Shown: positions 11,183-21,481, counted from the stretch's first letter. The stretch: 64,000 nucleotides of DNA from Bacteroidales bacterium (GCA_016936355.1 JAFGYB010000020.1:1-64000); one strand, 5' to 3'. Notes: generated by a model not told the origin, from the letters alone. Program-made: numbers and translations.

Positions 11183-12934
11183 TCAGAACCGGTAGGATGC
11201 CCCCAACATGACTTCGATTCCGGCAACAGGATATTCATTAAATTGCCAGTACTGTTTGTTGAGCAGATTGGTAACTTTAACAAAACCTGACAGCTGTTTA
11301 TCAAACCGGTAATTCCCGCCCAAATTTACATCTACATAGGCCGGTAACCGGTAATACGGATTCGACACAACTGAACCGCCCGACAGGAATCGGTGAGCGG
11401 CCCACCGTTCACCAACATAAGCTGCCTGAATCCATCCACTGGCTTTTTTTGTAACCCGGACGGAGGATCCCAGCTGCACCTCAAGATCAGGCTCGTACAA
11501 AGGTTTCATGCCGTTATCCAATTGGAATTCCTGGTATTTACCGGTAAGCCACACTTTAACATTCGGTGCATTTTCATAGGACAAACCACCGGAAATATAA
11601 AATACATTGCCATTGGCATAAGACACATAAAAAGCATTTTTCACAAACCGCATCACTGAATCCGAAGCAGGAATTCGATAGGTATTCGACCACACATAAT
11701 CGAAAAAGGCCTTATTCTTAAAGTATTTTACACCGGCTTCCATTTCAAACCCGAGTCTTCGGGCAAAATTACCATTGAAACCGGCATGGACCGAAAACTG
11801 ATCATTCTCCCACTGGTAGGAATTATCAAATGAATACAAAAATGGATTGGCCGTAACCAGGCTATAATAGCTGTTCTTTTTTAAACCGCCGTCCACACCT
11901 GCAAAGAGGGAGAATGCCTCCGGTATAATATTCATCCGGACATTCAGGAAAGGATAAGCATACAATTTCTTCCCCAAAGCCTGAAGCCATTCAACATGTA
12001 CCCCTGCCCTCAATGAAAAAATGCCGTACCGGGCATCAAAATAAGGCAGCAGACTCAGAAAATTATCTCTTCGGGTTTGATACGTATTTTTCTCCCGATA
12101 GAATGAATAGTTTCCTTCCACTCCCAACTGTTGATGGTTAAAGACATTGGTTACCTCAAATGCCTTATGCACGTCAAAGCGGGCATCTGCATGCCATTCA
12201 TCCATTCCAAAACGGTCACCAAAATAATAACCTTTGGCTGTAATCTGATAATGAAGCTTGTCAAAATTCCGGTAGGTATCACCGAAAGAAACAGATGCTG
12301 ATCCCAGTTGATAAAGCTGCTTCAGCTGATCATTGTTTTTGTTGTAAGTCAGCGTGTCTCCCAAGGTATTGTATCCGTAATACCGTAATGTATTGATTCT
12401 GTAGCCGGCTTCCAGCGACAATACATGATACGGAAAGAACTTTTTAAACGATGTCTCAGCCAGGGTTGTTGAATGCGGAGAAGGTAGATAGTTTTTAATA
12501 TTTAGAAACGAGGAAAAATGATATAAATGTACATTCCACCGGTACGAATCTTCCTTTCCCTGACTATGAAAAAGTTCGGCATAAGGGGTCATGCGACTTC
12601 CAAAACCTCCCCTTACCAGATTATTCCAGTTTTCGAGCGGAACATAAGTATCCACAGGTTCAGGCTTCATAGTCTGAAGAGTGATTTTTGTCGGAACAGC
12701 ACCGGGTAGAGAAAGTGCTGAACCGGTACCTGAAGGGATATTGATTTTATAATCTGTCGGTTGCCAGTATTTCTGAAAAGCCTGACGGATGACGGGGCGT
12801 GAGGTACCGTAAATGGTAACATTCTCACTGTGTCCACTCTGCAAACTATCCGCCGAATTTTGGGCGTCTGCACCCGTTGCCATAAAAAGTAAGGCTGCAG
12901 TCACCAAAAATAGATACTTCATTCTTCTGTTCAT
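11183..12934 (-). CDS. outer-membrane beta-barrel protein, TonB-receptor-like C-terminus
   Basis: This protein of about 583 residues has a signal peptide (MKYLFLVTAALLFMATGADA) and no obvious plug domain. Alternating amphipathic strands rich in Y, F and N run through its length. The C-terminal part (LPAYVDVNLGGNYRF, VKVTNLLNKQYW) and the final aromatic residue resemble the barrel of TonB-dependent receptors. It follows the TPR gene by 19 bases on the same strand, so the two are probably one operon: an outer-membrane barrel with a TPR scaffold partner. The longest frame begins 58 bases inside the TPR gene; ATG 12934 (or 12922) starts directly before the signal peptide. Substrate and function unknown. 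Confidence 0.75.
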   Translation of the reverse strand: MNRRMKYLFLVTAALLFMATGADAQNSADSLQSGHSENVTIYGTSRPVIRQAFQKYWQPTDYKINIPSGTGSALSLPGAVPTKITLQTMKPEPVDTYVPLENWNNLVRGGFGSRMTPYAELFHSQGKEDSYRWNVHLYHFSSFLNIKNYLPSPHSTTLAETSFKKFFPYHVLSLEAGYRINTLRYYGYNTLGDTLTYNKNNDQLKQLYQLGSASVSFGDTYRNFDKLHYQITAKGYYFGDRFGMDEWHADARFDVHKAFEVTNVFNHQQLGVEGNYSFYREKNTYQTRRDNFLSLLPYFDARYGIFSLRAGVHVEWLQALGKKLYAYPFLNVRMNIIPEAFSLFAGVDGGLKKNSYYSLVTANPFLYSFDNSYQWENDQFSVHAGFNGNFARRLGFEMEAGVKYFKNKAFFDYVWSNTYRIPASDSVMRFVKNAFYVSYANGNVFYISGGLSYENAPNVKVWLTGKYQEFQLDNGMKPLYEPDLEVQLGSSVRVTKKASGWIQAAYVGERWAAHRFLSGGSVVSNPYYRLPAYVDVNLGGNYRFDKQLSGFVKVTNLLNKQYWQFNEYPVAGIEVMLGASYRF

Positions 12935-12953
12935 GATCCAAAATCTTTGCGCA

Positions 12954-15900
12954 TTATTTCTTTTCATTGCTCTTTTTTTCCTGGGGCAGTAATGCCAATT
13001 TTTCTCGGGCAATTTTCTTCAAATCATTTCCCGGATAATTATTCAAAACACTCTTCAATGTTTCCCTGGCCTGAAATACATTCCCCCTGGCAGCATAAGT
13101 ATCGGCCAGCAAAATAAACCCTTTTGCCACCCAGTAAACTTCATTAGGGTATCGATCGGAAAGAGAAAACAATACTTTCTCCGCTTCCGGATACTTTTTA
13201 GAATTAAAATCCAGTTGAGCCATCTCGTACATGGATTCCGCTCCTGGTGCTCCCTTTGACAAACGGCTTGTTATCTCAAATTCAGTCATTGCCTTTTTCA
13301 GATCCCCTTGAACAAATGCTGCTTTAGCCAATACAAAATGAGCAAAAACCAATTGGTCCTCTGAAGCTCCCTTAGTTTGCAAAAGCTCATTGGCAACATC
13401 ACTGGCAGCACCCATATTCTGTAATAAATAAGCCGAACGCATACTACCGTCGAGTGCTTCCAGTCTGAGAGAAGCATTCTCAGTTAGTGGCAACAACTTA
13501 TGGTAATCGTTATAGGCATCATGATATGATTTCCTGGCATATTCCATTCTTGCCGCACGAATTAGTGCCGACAGGGTATAGTCGTTTTGTGGAAAGTCAA
13601 TGATTTTGTTGTAGTAATGAATGGCCTGTACCGTATCGTTTCTTTTCGCGTAGCATTCGGACAGGTAATTGTAGGCTTTTAGCCTGAATCCGCCCTGTGG
13701 GAACTGGCTCAGATAGCTTTTCAACGAAGAAATGACTTTGTTACAATTTCCGTTCAAATAGGCATCTTCCCCTACAGAGAAGGTCAGAGAATCTTCCTGA
13801 CTGTGAGAAACCTGAACAAAACTAAGGGTTTTGGCATAAGCAAAATACTGGCTTAGATTTCCCTGATCTTTATAGATGCTTTCCAGCGTAGACAAGGCTA
13901 CACGAGCCTCTTCAGTAGCCGGATAGGAAGCAATCACCTTCTTCAATACTGAGATTGCCTGTGCATTCTGATTATTTTTGTAATACAACAGTCCCATTTT
14001 CACCAATGCCTTTCGGGCAAAACTGGTGCCTGGTCTCTCGTTCACCAATTGATTGAAGTAAACGATAGCCTGTCGCGGACTGTTCAAAGCACTGCTGTAA
14101 GTATCGGCCATATCATAGATGGCATTACCGTAATATTCGGAAGCCGGATAGCTACTGATCAGTGATTTCAATGTGCTCACTTTCGATTGAAAATCACCCT
14201 GTACGCCATAACAATAGGCTTTCTGATACAAAGCATACGGAGCATCTGACCTTCCGGTTCGGATCACACGATTGTAATACGTTAATGCTTTAGTGTAGTC
14301 CTGTAACATAACATAGCTGTCGGCAATTCTGAGCTCTGCATCATTAATCCAATCTTTATTTGTGCGCTCGCGACTGAGGTAACGCTGAAAAAACTCAATG
14401 GCCTGGCTGTATTTTTTTTCATTGAAATAAGCATAACCCAATCCATAGTAAGCTTTGGTATACAAAGCGGAGGCCGTTGCCCCTCTGCTGATCAGAAACT
14501 TCTTGTACGACTGCACAGCCTGACTGTATGCACGAAGCCAGTATTCTGTATTAGCCATCCAAAACAAGGTATTTAACTGCAGGTCATAATCAGGAGTAAA
14601 ACGCAACGCTTTATTAAAATACAGAATCGCATCACGATACTGCCTGCCCTGATAAAGAGCAATCGCCTGTTGGTAAGTAAGTTGCTGATAGGCCTGTTGC
14701 AAGACTCTACCCGGATTCGGGTTTTTCTCAATGGAGGCAATAGCCATTTGTTTGTTGTTGGAACTCATATACAACTGAACCAAAAACCGGGAGGCTTGTT
14801 CCTTTTGTTCGGCAGTAGCTCCCGAGCTATGGATAAAATCTTCAACCAGGTTTACAGGATTCCTGTAGGGATCTCCTTTTTCCTTTAAAGTTAGATTGAT
14901 GTAGGCAAATAGAGATTGTGCCGTTAATTCAGCATCAGCTTTCGACTGGTAAGCCGATACCCAGGCATTTTGAGCAAACCGATATTCTTTCAGTTTATAA
15001 TAGGCACTTCCCAGATAATACCACGCACTTTGCTTCATCACACTTTCGGGGCCTGTAGTAATTCGCTGTAGACTGGAAACCGACTCGTTGTATTTTTCAG
15101 CATTAAACTGGGCCAGCCCCATACGGTAATATTCATCATCAGAAATGGAAGTTCGTGCATGAGTTACATAAGCTGAAAAATAAGGCAACGCATCTGCATA
15201 TTTTTTCTGCTTGTACAATGCATTGGCAATAAGACGGTTCACTACGGGTTTCAACCTGTAATCGGCTTCTGGCAAAAAGGATTTCCCCAACTCTACAACT
15301 TTTTCGTATTGCCCTAATTCATAATAAGTTTGTAAAATCAGTGCGGGGACCTGACGCTTGTATTCAGGATCATCTTTTACCTCCAGGAAGTCCTTAAGTG
15401 CTTGATCATATTGACCGTTTTGGTACAAAATAAATGCATGATAATACCGGGCTGGTTTTGCATAAACAGTTTTGCTTTGCATGGCATCATTAAAATAAGG
15501 GATCGCCACCGACGTTTTTTTCATTTTCAGCAAACAAAAACCCTTTTCATATTCGAACTGAGCCTTTTGTTTTTTGTTCAGATGAGACGGATCAATTTTG
15601 TTGAATATCTCCAGGGCCAGATAATAGCGCCCCTTTTGGAAATACAGATCTCCCATCAACCAGTTAACCACAGGGATCCATGCGCTGGACGAATAATGAT
15701 CGGAAAATGATGTGAGCCGGTACAAAGCATCCCCTTCTTTAAGCTTTACAGCACAATCGGCTGCATAAAAAGAGGCGTCCTCTGCCGTAATTCCCCCCCC
15801 GGACCGAGATGCTTTCAGATACTGATCCAATAATTCAAGGGCTGATCCGTAGTTTTTTTGTTCGTACAAATCCAGAGCCTGGTTGTACAGTTGTTTTGGA

Positions 15901-15989
15901 CTCCTTTTAATCAAGGTTTCCTGAGCCTTTAAAGTGATCCCTAAAAACAGCAAAAAACCCATGAAAATGATCCTAACTCTTATACTCAT
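12954..15989 (-). CDS. large exported TPR-repeat protein
   Basis: This protein of about 1011 residues has a signal peptide (start chosen at MSIRVRIIFMGFLLFLG, 15989) and is otherwise a continuous array of tetratricopeptide repeats. Many copies of the A..Y..G...Y..A..YF pattern can be seen, for example YNQALDLYEQKNYGSALELL near the start and YYGLGYAYFNEKKYSQAIEF in the middle. Such solenoids are protein-protein scaffolds, here in the periplasm or at the outer membrane. It is co-directional with and 19 bases upstream of the outer-membrane barrel gene, its likely partner. A role in envelope or cell-surface assembly is inference only. Confidence 0.85.
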   Translation of the reverse strand: MSIRVRIIFMGFLLFLGITLKAQETLIKRSPKQLYNQALDLYEQKNYGSALELLDQYLKASRSGGGITAEDASFYAADCAVKLKEGDALYRLTSFSDHYSSSAWIPVVNWLMGDLYFQKGRYYLALEIFNKIDPSHLNKKQKAQFEYEKGFCLLKMKKTSVAIPYFNDAMQSKTVYAKPARYYHAFILYQNGQYDQALKDFLEVKDDPEYKRQVPALILQTYYELGQYEKVVELGKSFLPEADYRLKPVVNRLIANALYKQKKYADALPYFSAYVTHARTSISDDEYYRMGLAQFNAEKYNESVSSLQRITTGPESVMKQSAWYYLGSAYYKLKEYRFAQNAWVSAYQSKADAELTAQSLFAYINLTLKEKGDPYRNPVNLVEDFIHSSGATAEQKEQASRFLVQLYMSSNNKQMAIASIEKNPNPGRVLQQAYQQLTYQQAIALYQGRQYRDAILYFNKALRFTPDYDLQLNTLFWMANTEYWLRAYSQAVQSYKKFLISRGATASALYTKAYYGLGYAYFNEKKYSQAIEFFQRYLSRERTNKDWINDAELRIADSYVMLQDYTKALTYYNRVIRTGRSDAPYALYQKAYCYGVQGDFQSKVSTLKSLISSYPASEYYGNAIYDMADTYSSALNSPRQAIVYFNQLVNERPGTSFARKALVKMGLLYYKNNQNAQAISVLKKVIASYPATEEARVALSTLESIYKDQGNLSQYFAYAKTLSFVQVSHSQEDSLTFSVGEDAYLNGNCNKVISSLKSYLSQFPQGGFRLKAYNYLSECYAKRNDTVQAIHYYNKIIDFPQNDYTLSALIRAARMEYARKSYHDAYNDYHKLLPLTENASLRLEALDGSMRSAYLLQNMGAASDVANELLQTKGASEDQLVFAHFVLAKAAFVQGDLKKAMTEFEITSRLSKGAPGAESMYEMAQLDFNSKKYPEAEKVLFSLSDRYPNEVYWVAKGFILLADTYAARGNVFQARETLKSVLNNYPGNDLKKIAREKLALLPQEKKSNEKK

Positions 15990-16138
15990 AGATATCAGGT
16001 TTATAACAATAGTACCTGTTTCAATCAAACCAACGGTTTAGAAAATGAAACCAAATATGAAACGGGAAAAATAAAGATTTGTTTTAATCGAATAAAGATA
16101 GCTTTACAGAAGTTTTAAACAAGCTCCGGTCCGGGTCT

Positions 16139-17857
16139 TTATGTTTTTGAATTCTTTGGCAATACAAAAGTTTCTATTTTTTTCATCAGCAGGTTCGCAT
16201 TGAGGGGCTTGGTTATGTATTCATCGAAACCGGCATCCAGACATTTCTTGCGGTCGCCAATCATTGCCATAGCGGTCTGGGCTATGACGGGCACTTTGTT
16301 ATTAATTTTCCGTAATTCCTTTAAAATTTCAAATCCATTCATCCCCGGAAGCTTAATATCCAGCAATACCAGATTTATTTCGGGATGGTTCTTAAACAAT
16401 TCCAGTCCTTTCTCACCATCCATAGCTCTTAAAACCGTGACACTTTCGTTCTTAAGTACCCTGTCCAAAAAGAGGGAACTGACTTTATCATCTTCTATGA
16501 TTAGAAAAACCGAATCTTTTAACGCTTTTCTTTCGCCTCCGGGTTCAAGGGTTGCTTTTTCCGGAACCTCAATTATTACATGCTGGCCGGGTACCGTGAA
16601 ATAAAACTGCGAACCGTATCCGTAAACCGATTGTACTTCAATTGTACCTCCCAGCAATTCAACCAGTTTCTTAACCAGAAACAATCCGATCCCGGTTCCT
16701 CTGTACAACCTCTTCGGATCGTCTTCCACCTTATAAAAGCGGTCAAACAAATTATCCAGGTGTCTGTCTTCAATTCCTATTCCGGTATCTTTCACAAAAA
16801 ACACCAGCGAATCCTCACGAACAGAGAACCCATAGACCACCTCTCCCTTTTCTGTGAATTTCAAGGCATTATCCAGTAAATTCATCATGATTTGCTGCAG
16901 CCTGCTGCAGTCAACTGTAATATTGACCCGATCCTCAGGGACTTCCTTTACCAACCGGAACGTATCTTGATCCTTTTCTTTTAAAACGGAAAAAAACAAG
17001 ACTTCAAGCCGATCCATCATCTGATTCAAATCACAAGGCCCTTCATTCAAATTGATCTGTCCCGATTCAATGAGAGACACATCCAGTATATCCCCGACTA
17101 ACCGGAGCAACGCCTGATTTCCATCGTTGATAATTTCGCGGTAAGATTCCATATCGTCAGGAGACAACTTACCCTCTGCCAGCAGGTTACTAAATCCAAC
17201 TATGGCATTCAAAGGGGTACGGATCTCGTGTGACATATTCGTCAAAAAGGAAGACTTCAGCTGATCGGACAGCACGGCTTTGCGGTATTCTTCATAGTAG
17301 TACCTTTTTACCAGAGACATTAGAAAAAAAGCAACAACCAGATAGATCAAAACAGACAAATACGAGTCGGTGATCTGGTCCATTTCAGTGGGATAGCTTC
17401 CGATCAATGCATTGAAATAATAATCGTAAGCGAACAGCCCTCCCACATTGGCAGAGATGACAATCACTGCCCAGAACAGGTGCCAACCGCTCAACATGAA
17501 AATAAGGTAACTATACAAAAGCACAATCAAGTATACCCAGGGCCCTTCCGATCCGTAGTTAAAATACCAGATAAGATTAATAAAAATCAGGATCAAAACG
17601 ATAAAGACCCATTTAATAATATTTATATTTTCTGATTTTTTAGCAAGGAAATAAAGAACGGAAACCAAAATAACTCCGGCAAATGGAATCACAATCATAT
17701 AGTTTCCAAAACCCAAAAAGTAGTTGCCCACTGCCGATATAAAAAAAAGAACAACGGTGACAATCATCATGGGCAAAAGAAAGCCACGCTCCAATGCTGT
17801 TGCATCGTTAGCGCTTAGCTTAAAATCAGCAAATAATATTTTTTTCAGATTTATCAT
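16139..17857 (-). CDS. membrane hybrid histidine kinase with receiver domain
   Basis: This is a sensor kinase of about 572 residues. Roughly six hydrophobic segments (residues about 25-190) lack a recognisable ligand domain. HisKA follows with phosphorylated histidine in MSHEIRTPLNAIVGF (about residue 210), then HATPase with N box LLDNALKF and G boxes DTGIGI and GTGIGLFL, and finally a receiver domain with phospho-acceptor Asp in LVLLDIKLPGMNG. There is no DNA-binding output, so a separate phosphotransfer partner is expected. ATG 17857 is preferred over the TTG at 17884. It lies 29 bases downstream of a clear paralog (17887-19584). Confidence 0.92.
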   Translation of the reverse strand: MINLKKILFADFKLSANDATALERGFLLPMMIVTVVLFFISAVGNYFLGFGNYMIVIPFAGVILVSVLYFLAKKSENINIIKWVFIVLILIFINLIWYFNYGSEGPWVYLIVLLYSYLIFMLSGWHLFWAVIVISANVGGLFAYDYYFNALIGSYPTEMDQITDSYLSVLIYLVVAFFLMSLVKRYYYEEYRKAVLSDQLKSSFLTNMSHEIRTPLNAIVGFSNLLAEGKLSPDDMESYREIINDGNQALLRLVGDILDVSLIESGQINLNEGPCDLNQMMDRLEVLFFSVLKEKDQDTFRLVKEVPEDRVNITVDCSRLQQIMMNLLDNALKFTEKGEVVYGFSVREDSLVFFVKDTGIGIEDRHLDNLFDRFYKVEDDPKRLYRGTGIGLFLVKKLVELLGGTIEVQSVYGYGSQFYFTVPGQHVIIEVPEKATLEPGGERKALKDSVFLIIEDDKVSSLFLDRVLKNESVTVLRAMDGEKGLELFKNHPEINLVLLDIKLPGMNGFEILKELRKINNKVPVIAQTAMAMIGDRKKCLDAGFDEYITKPLNANLLMKKIETFVLPKNSKT

Positions 17858-17886
17858 TAAAAAGATGATGGTCTTTAGTGTCAAAT

Positions 17887-19584
17887 CTATTTCTGAATAC
17901 GTGCTATCTCCTTTAACAAAACCTCTTTATTCAAAGGTTTTGAGAAATAATCATTAAATCCGGCATTCAAACACACCTGTTTATCGGTACTCATGGCATG
18001 GGCCGTCAGGGCAAATACGGTTACCTTTTTATCAATCTTCCGTATTTCTTTCAGCGCCTCAAAACCATCCATCACAGGCATTTTGATGTCCATTAATATC
18101 AAACTGACATCCCGGTTTCTTTTGAACGCTTCCACTCCTTCCAGTCCGTTCATAGCATGTATCAGCTTATACGGACTATCCTTGAGTATGGCTTTATAAT
18201 ATTCCTGATTTGACATTTGGTCTTCAACTATTAAAATTTTCAACTTATCCCCTTCTTCCGGGACAATTTCTTCAACCTCCACGGTGCTTTTTGCAACAAC
18301 ATCCTTCACTTCCGCTACTTCCATTCCTACTTTCGGGACAGTAAAATAGAACTGCGACCCTTTACCAAACTCAGAATCAACCCAGATATTGCCGTTCAGA
18401 AGGTGAACAATCTTTTTGGTTAAATACAGTCCTATTCCCGTTCCCCTGTATAATTTCTTTTTATCGTCCTCAATTTTGTAGAACCGGTCGAACAAATAAT
18501 CGATATGCGACTGTTTGATCCCTATACCTGTATCCTTCACATAGAAAACAACATCCTTCTTTTCCAGTTCGTATCCAAATTCAATGCGCCCCTCTTCGGT
18601 ATATTTTATGGCGTTGTCAAGCAGGTTGATCAACACCTGTTTCAAACGTTCACAATCTGCCTTAACAATATAATTTTGATCGGGTGAAGTATTGAAAACC
18701 TGGATCCGCTGTATCCCGCTCGATTTGAGCTTAAGCTTATACATATCTTCCAGTTCACGCATAATTTTTTTCAACTCACATCCTTTGGTCTCAATTTTCA
18801 ACTGGTCCGATTCAATCATCGAAACATCCAGGATGTCGTTGACCAGTCTCAGCAATGATTCGTTGCTGCTGTTGATAATTGAAACGTATTGCTTTCGTTC
18901 TTCATCACTAAGTTGCTCTTCAGCCAGTATATTACTGAAACCAACAATTGCATTCAAAGGCGTACGGATCTCGTGCGACATGTTGGCCAGAAATGAAGAC
19001 TTTAACTGATCAGCCCTGCGAGCTTTCAGAAATTCTGAAATATAATTCCGTTTTGCCTGGCTCATCAGAACATACATAATGAACAAATAAAGGAATACCC
19101 CAAAATAAACATCGATAATTCTGGAATATACCGAGGGATATTTTCCCACAACAGTTGGGTTATTATACTCCACATAAAAAAGAATCAGTATGTTCAGTAT
19201 CAGCAAGATTGAAACAAAAAGAAACTGCTTCCCGTCCAGCATAAAAATAAGGTAGCTGAAAAGAACTACAAAAAGGTACAGCACCGGACCATGAGTTCCA
19301 AAATTATAATACCACAAAAAATTAGTAATGGTAACAGTGATCAATACCAGCGCCCATTTTGAGAATTCAAGTCCCCGACCTGTTCGGGCCAAAAAGAAAA
19401 GCATCGAAAAAACAAATAAAGAAATATAGGGTATGATTTTAAGAACATGTCCAAAATCAAGTTCAATATTTATGAAGATAGCTACCAGCGAAAATAATGC
19501 GCTTGCAATGATCAGGGGATTAACAAAACTCTTTTTAAACTCAATATTCTCTGCCATTAGCCGGTTCGAAACAAACAGCTTCAT
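17887..19584 (-). CDS. membrane hybrid histidine kinase, tandem paralog
   Basis: At 565 residues this has the same architecture as the kinase downstream: about six membrane segments, HisKA with His204 (MSHEIRTPLNAIVGF), HATPase (LLDNAIKYT, DTGIGI, GTGIGLYL) and a C-terminal receiver (LILMDIKMPVMDG). The two share a membrane-region motif, FLWYYNFGTHGP here and LIWYFNYGSEGP in the other, pointing to tandem duplication and a common signal. The pair is probably one transcript. Signal and downstream target are unknown. Confidence 0.92.
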   Translation of the reverse strand: MKLFVSNRLMAENIEFKKSFVNPLIIASALFSLVAIFINIELDFGHVLKIIPYISLFVFSMLFFLARTGRGLEFSKWALVLITVTITNFLWYYNFGTHGPVLYLFVVLFSYLIFMLDGKQFLFVSILLILNILILFYVEYNNPTVVGKYPSVYSRIIDVYFGVFLYLFIMYVLMSQAKRNYISEFLKARRADQLKSSFLANMSHEIRTPLNAIVGFSNILAEEQLSDEERKQYVSIINSSNESLLRLVNDILDVSMIESDQLKIETKGCELKKIMRELEDMYKLKLKSSGIQRIQVFNTSPDQNYIVKADCERLKQVLINLLDNAIKYTEEGRIEFGYELEKKDVVFYVKDTGIGIKQSHIDYLFDRFYKIEDDKKKLYRGTGIGLYLTKKIVHLLNGNIWVDSEFGKGSQFYFTVPKVGMEVAEVKDVVAKSTVEVEEIVPEEGDKLKILIVEDQMSNQEYYKAILKDSPYKLIHAMNGLEGVEAFKRNRDVSLILMDIKMPVMDGFEALKEIRKIDKKVTVFALTAHAMSTDKQVCLNAGFNDYFSKPLNKEVLLKEIARIQK

Positions 19585-19696
19585 ACTTCTCTATATTTAA
19601 TCAATATTTGTTTAAGTAAAAGTATCAAAAAAAGAATAAACTTTGGTTTGTTGATAAACATTTTCCAAATATTGGAAATTATTCCCTGGGTTTGAA

Positions 19697-19704
19697 TACA
19701 TTTG
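19697..19704 (+). promoter_or_regulatory. -7 element TACATTTG
   Basis: Consensus TAnnTTTG, 35 bases before the ATG at 19740, in the divergent gap between the kinase pair and the PLP enzyme. The nearest TTG upstream (19672) is 22 bases away, slightly long. Confidence 0.55.
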
Positions 19705-19739
19705 TTATGTAAACCTTTTTATATCTAAAAGTCCGATCA

Positions 19740-20987
19740 ATGGAACATAAATTATTAGAAAAAGCATTCAACATCATTGATTTTGCAAAAACACACAATC
19801 TGGGACATGTTGCCACACATAAACTTATGGAACCCGGAGAGAAGAGACTCGAAATAGCCGGTGGAAAATATGTAACTTTTTCTTTGAGTGATTACCTCAT
19901 GTTGATGCAGGATGAAAGAATCAAGCAAGGAGCCATTGAGGCCATTCAACAAAACGGATTCAACCTCTCCATTTCCAGAGAGTACATGAGACTGAATATA
20001 GTAGATGAAGCGGAAGAGATTTTATCCCAGGTGTTTGGCAATCCTGTAGTACTTTTCCCAAAAACAACGTTGGCTCATGTGGGTGCTCTACCTCTGTTAA
20101 TAGATAAAAAAGATGCCATCATAATGGACCATCATGCCCATTCAACCATTGCCATGGCTGCTGATATTTCCAAAGCCCACGGCACTCATCTGGAACTGAT
20201 ACGGCACAACAATATGGAACTTTTGGAAGAAAGAATTCTGGAGCTCCGAAAGGATCACCCGAAGATATGGTATCTCGCCGACGGTGTTTATTCCATGCAT
20301 GGAGATGTAACCCCGGTTAAAGAGTTGCACCAGCTTATGGATAAATACGATGAATTCTATACCTATATTGACGATGCTCATGGCATCAGCTGGACCGGTC
20401 CCAATGGAAGCGGTCATGTGCTGGCACAGGGCAAACAACATCCGAAAATGGTTTTGGCTGTCTCTTTCGGTAAAGGTTACGGAGCCGGTGGTGGGGCTAT
20501 TGTATGCCCCAACGAAACAATAAAAAAACAATTGGTGTATTTGAGCGGCCCCCTCATGTTTACCGGACCGCTTGAATCTTCGACATTGGGCGGATTGATT
20601 GCCGCTTCCAAAATTCACCTCAGCCAGGATATTGTTGACTTACAGAACCAACTGAAAGAACTGATCGACTATTTCTATGACCGTGTTCAGGAGATGGGTC
20701 TTCCTTTGGCTGATTATACACGAACTCCGACCGCCTATTTTCCGGTTGGAAAACCCATGACTGTTTTTGAATTTGCGAAAGCCGTTTTCGACCACAACAT
20801 GACTATTACAGCAGGTCTGTTCCCGGCCGTTCCCTTCTTCAATGCAGGAATCCGTGTTCAGCTTACCCTTTACCAGGAAAAAGCCGACATCGACCGGTTA
20901 CTTCAGGTCATGAAAGCAACCTATGAATATCAGGAAAAAAACAAAGACTTTTCTATAGAAAGTGTGCTGAAAAGATTCAAGAATTAA
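19740..20987 (+). CDS. alpha-oxoamine-synthase-like PLP enzyme (fold type I)
   Basis: This 415-residue enzyme resembles 8-amino-7-oxononanoate synthase, glycine C-acetyltransferase and serine palmitoyltransferase, which condense an amino acid with an acyl thioester. Motifs seen are IDDAHGISWTG (PLP-contacting Asp and His) near residue 215 and the PLP lysine in SFGKGYGAGGG near 243. The usual N-terminal region is replaced by a short helical segment with HVATHKLMEPGEKR. It stands alone next to rnpB, with no biotin, threonine or sphingolipid genes nearby, so the substrate cannot be named. A role in Bacteroidota sphingolipid- or sulfonolipid-type base synthesis is possible but unsupported. The stop codon abuts the rnpB terminator on the other strand. 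Confidence 0.8.
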   Translation: MEHKLLEKAFNIIDFAKTHNLGHVATHKLMEPGEKRLEIAGGKYVTFSLSDYLMLMQDERIKQGAIEAIQQNGFNLSISREYMRLNIVDEAEEILSQVFGNPVVLFPKTTLAHVGALPLLIDKKDAIIMDHHAHSTIAMAADISKAHGTHLELIRHNNMELLEERILELRKDHPKIWYLADGVYSMHGDVTPVKELHQLMDKYDEFYTYIDDAHGISWTGPNGSGHVLAQGKQHPKMVLAVSFGKGYGAGGGAIVCPNETIKKQLVYLSGPLMFTGPLESSTLGGLIAASKIHLSQDIVDLQNQLKELIDYFYDRVQEMGLPLADYTRTPTAYFPVGKPMTVFEFAKAVFDHNMTITAGLFPAVPFFNAGIRVQLTLYQEKADIDRLLQVMKATYEYQEKNKDFSIESVLKRFKN

Positions 20988-20993
20988 AAAAAA

Positions 20994-21372
20994 CCGTCGG
21001 ACCTGTAAGCGGGATTCTGTCTCCCGATATTTCGGGACTTCCATCATTTATCTTGGCCCTGTGTCACCACAGGGCTCCAGCAGCCTACCCACCGGCATCG
21101 AACGGGCAGCCCTTATCCCGCCGAAGCGGATCTGCCGGTATATTTGGCCTTGCAACCCATAAGGTTTACCCCACGATCCTGTCACCAGAACCGCGCGTGG
21201 GCTCTTACCCCACGTTTTCACCCTTACCCCGTCGAAACGAGGCGGTAATTTTCTGTGGCACTTGCTGTGTGCACTTTTCAGTGTACCCTTCCTGTTAGGA
21301 AGTATGGTGCCCTGTGTTGTCCCGACTTTCCTCCCTGTTTTCACAAAGCGATGGAACAGTCCGACGGCGCTG
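20994..21372 (-). ncRNA. rnpB: RNase P RNA (catalytic subunit)
   Basis: RNase P RNA cleaves the 5' leader from pre-tRNA. On the minus strand the 5' and 3' ends pair as P1 (CCGTCGGAC near 21366 with GTCCGACGG near 20994-21002). The conserved 5' core GGAGGAAAGTCGGGAC, the internal core GGGTAAGGGTGAAAA, and the 3' core ending ACAGAATCCCGCTTACAGG are all present, which marks a bacterial type A RNA. The T-run at 20986-20993 is the terminator and overlaps the stop codon of the convergent PLP gene. Ends are estimated to within a few bases. Confidence 0.96.
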
Positions 21373-21402
21373 CAAAAATAAGGCTTTTGTGCACTGCTTC
21401 AA
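21373..21402 (-). promoter_or_regulatory. rnpB promoter, -33 TTG and -7 TATTTTTG
   Basis: On the minus strand TTG (21400-21402) and TATTTTTG (21373-21380) are 19 bases apart, directly before the rnpB 5' end. This is a full Bacteroidota promoter. Confidence 0.75.
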
Positions 21403-21481
21403 CCTCCAACACGACAGAGAAGGAGGTCTAGTTATTTTGTTAAAAAATATTGTGAAAAATCCAATTCAAATGAGAAGCTGC

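Noticed and set aside
21048-21344. Open frames on both strands within the RNase P RNA
   Set aside because: They lie inside conserved structural RNA core sequence and match no protein.
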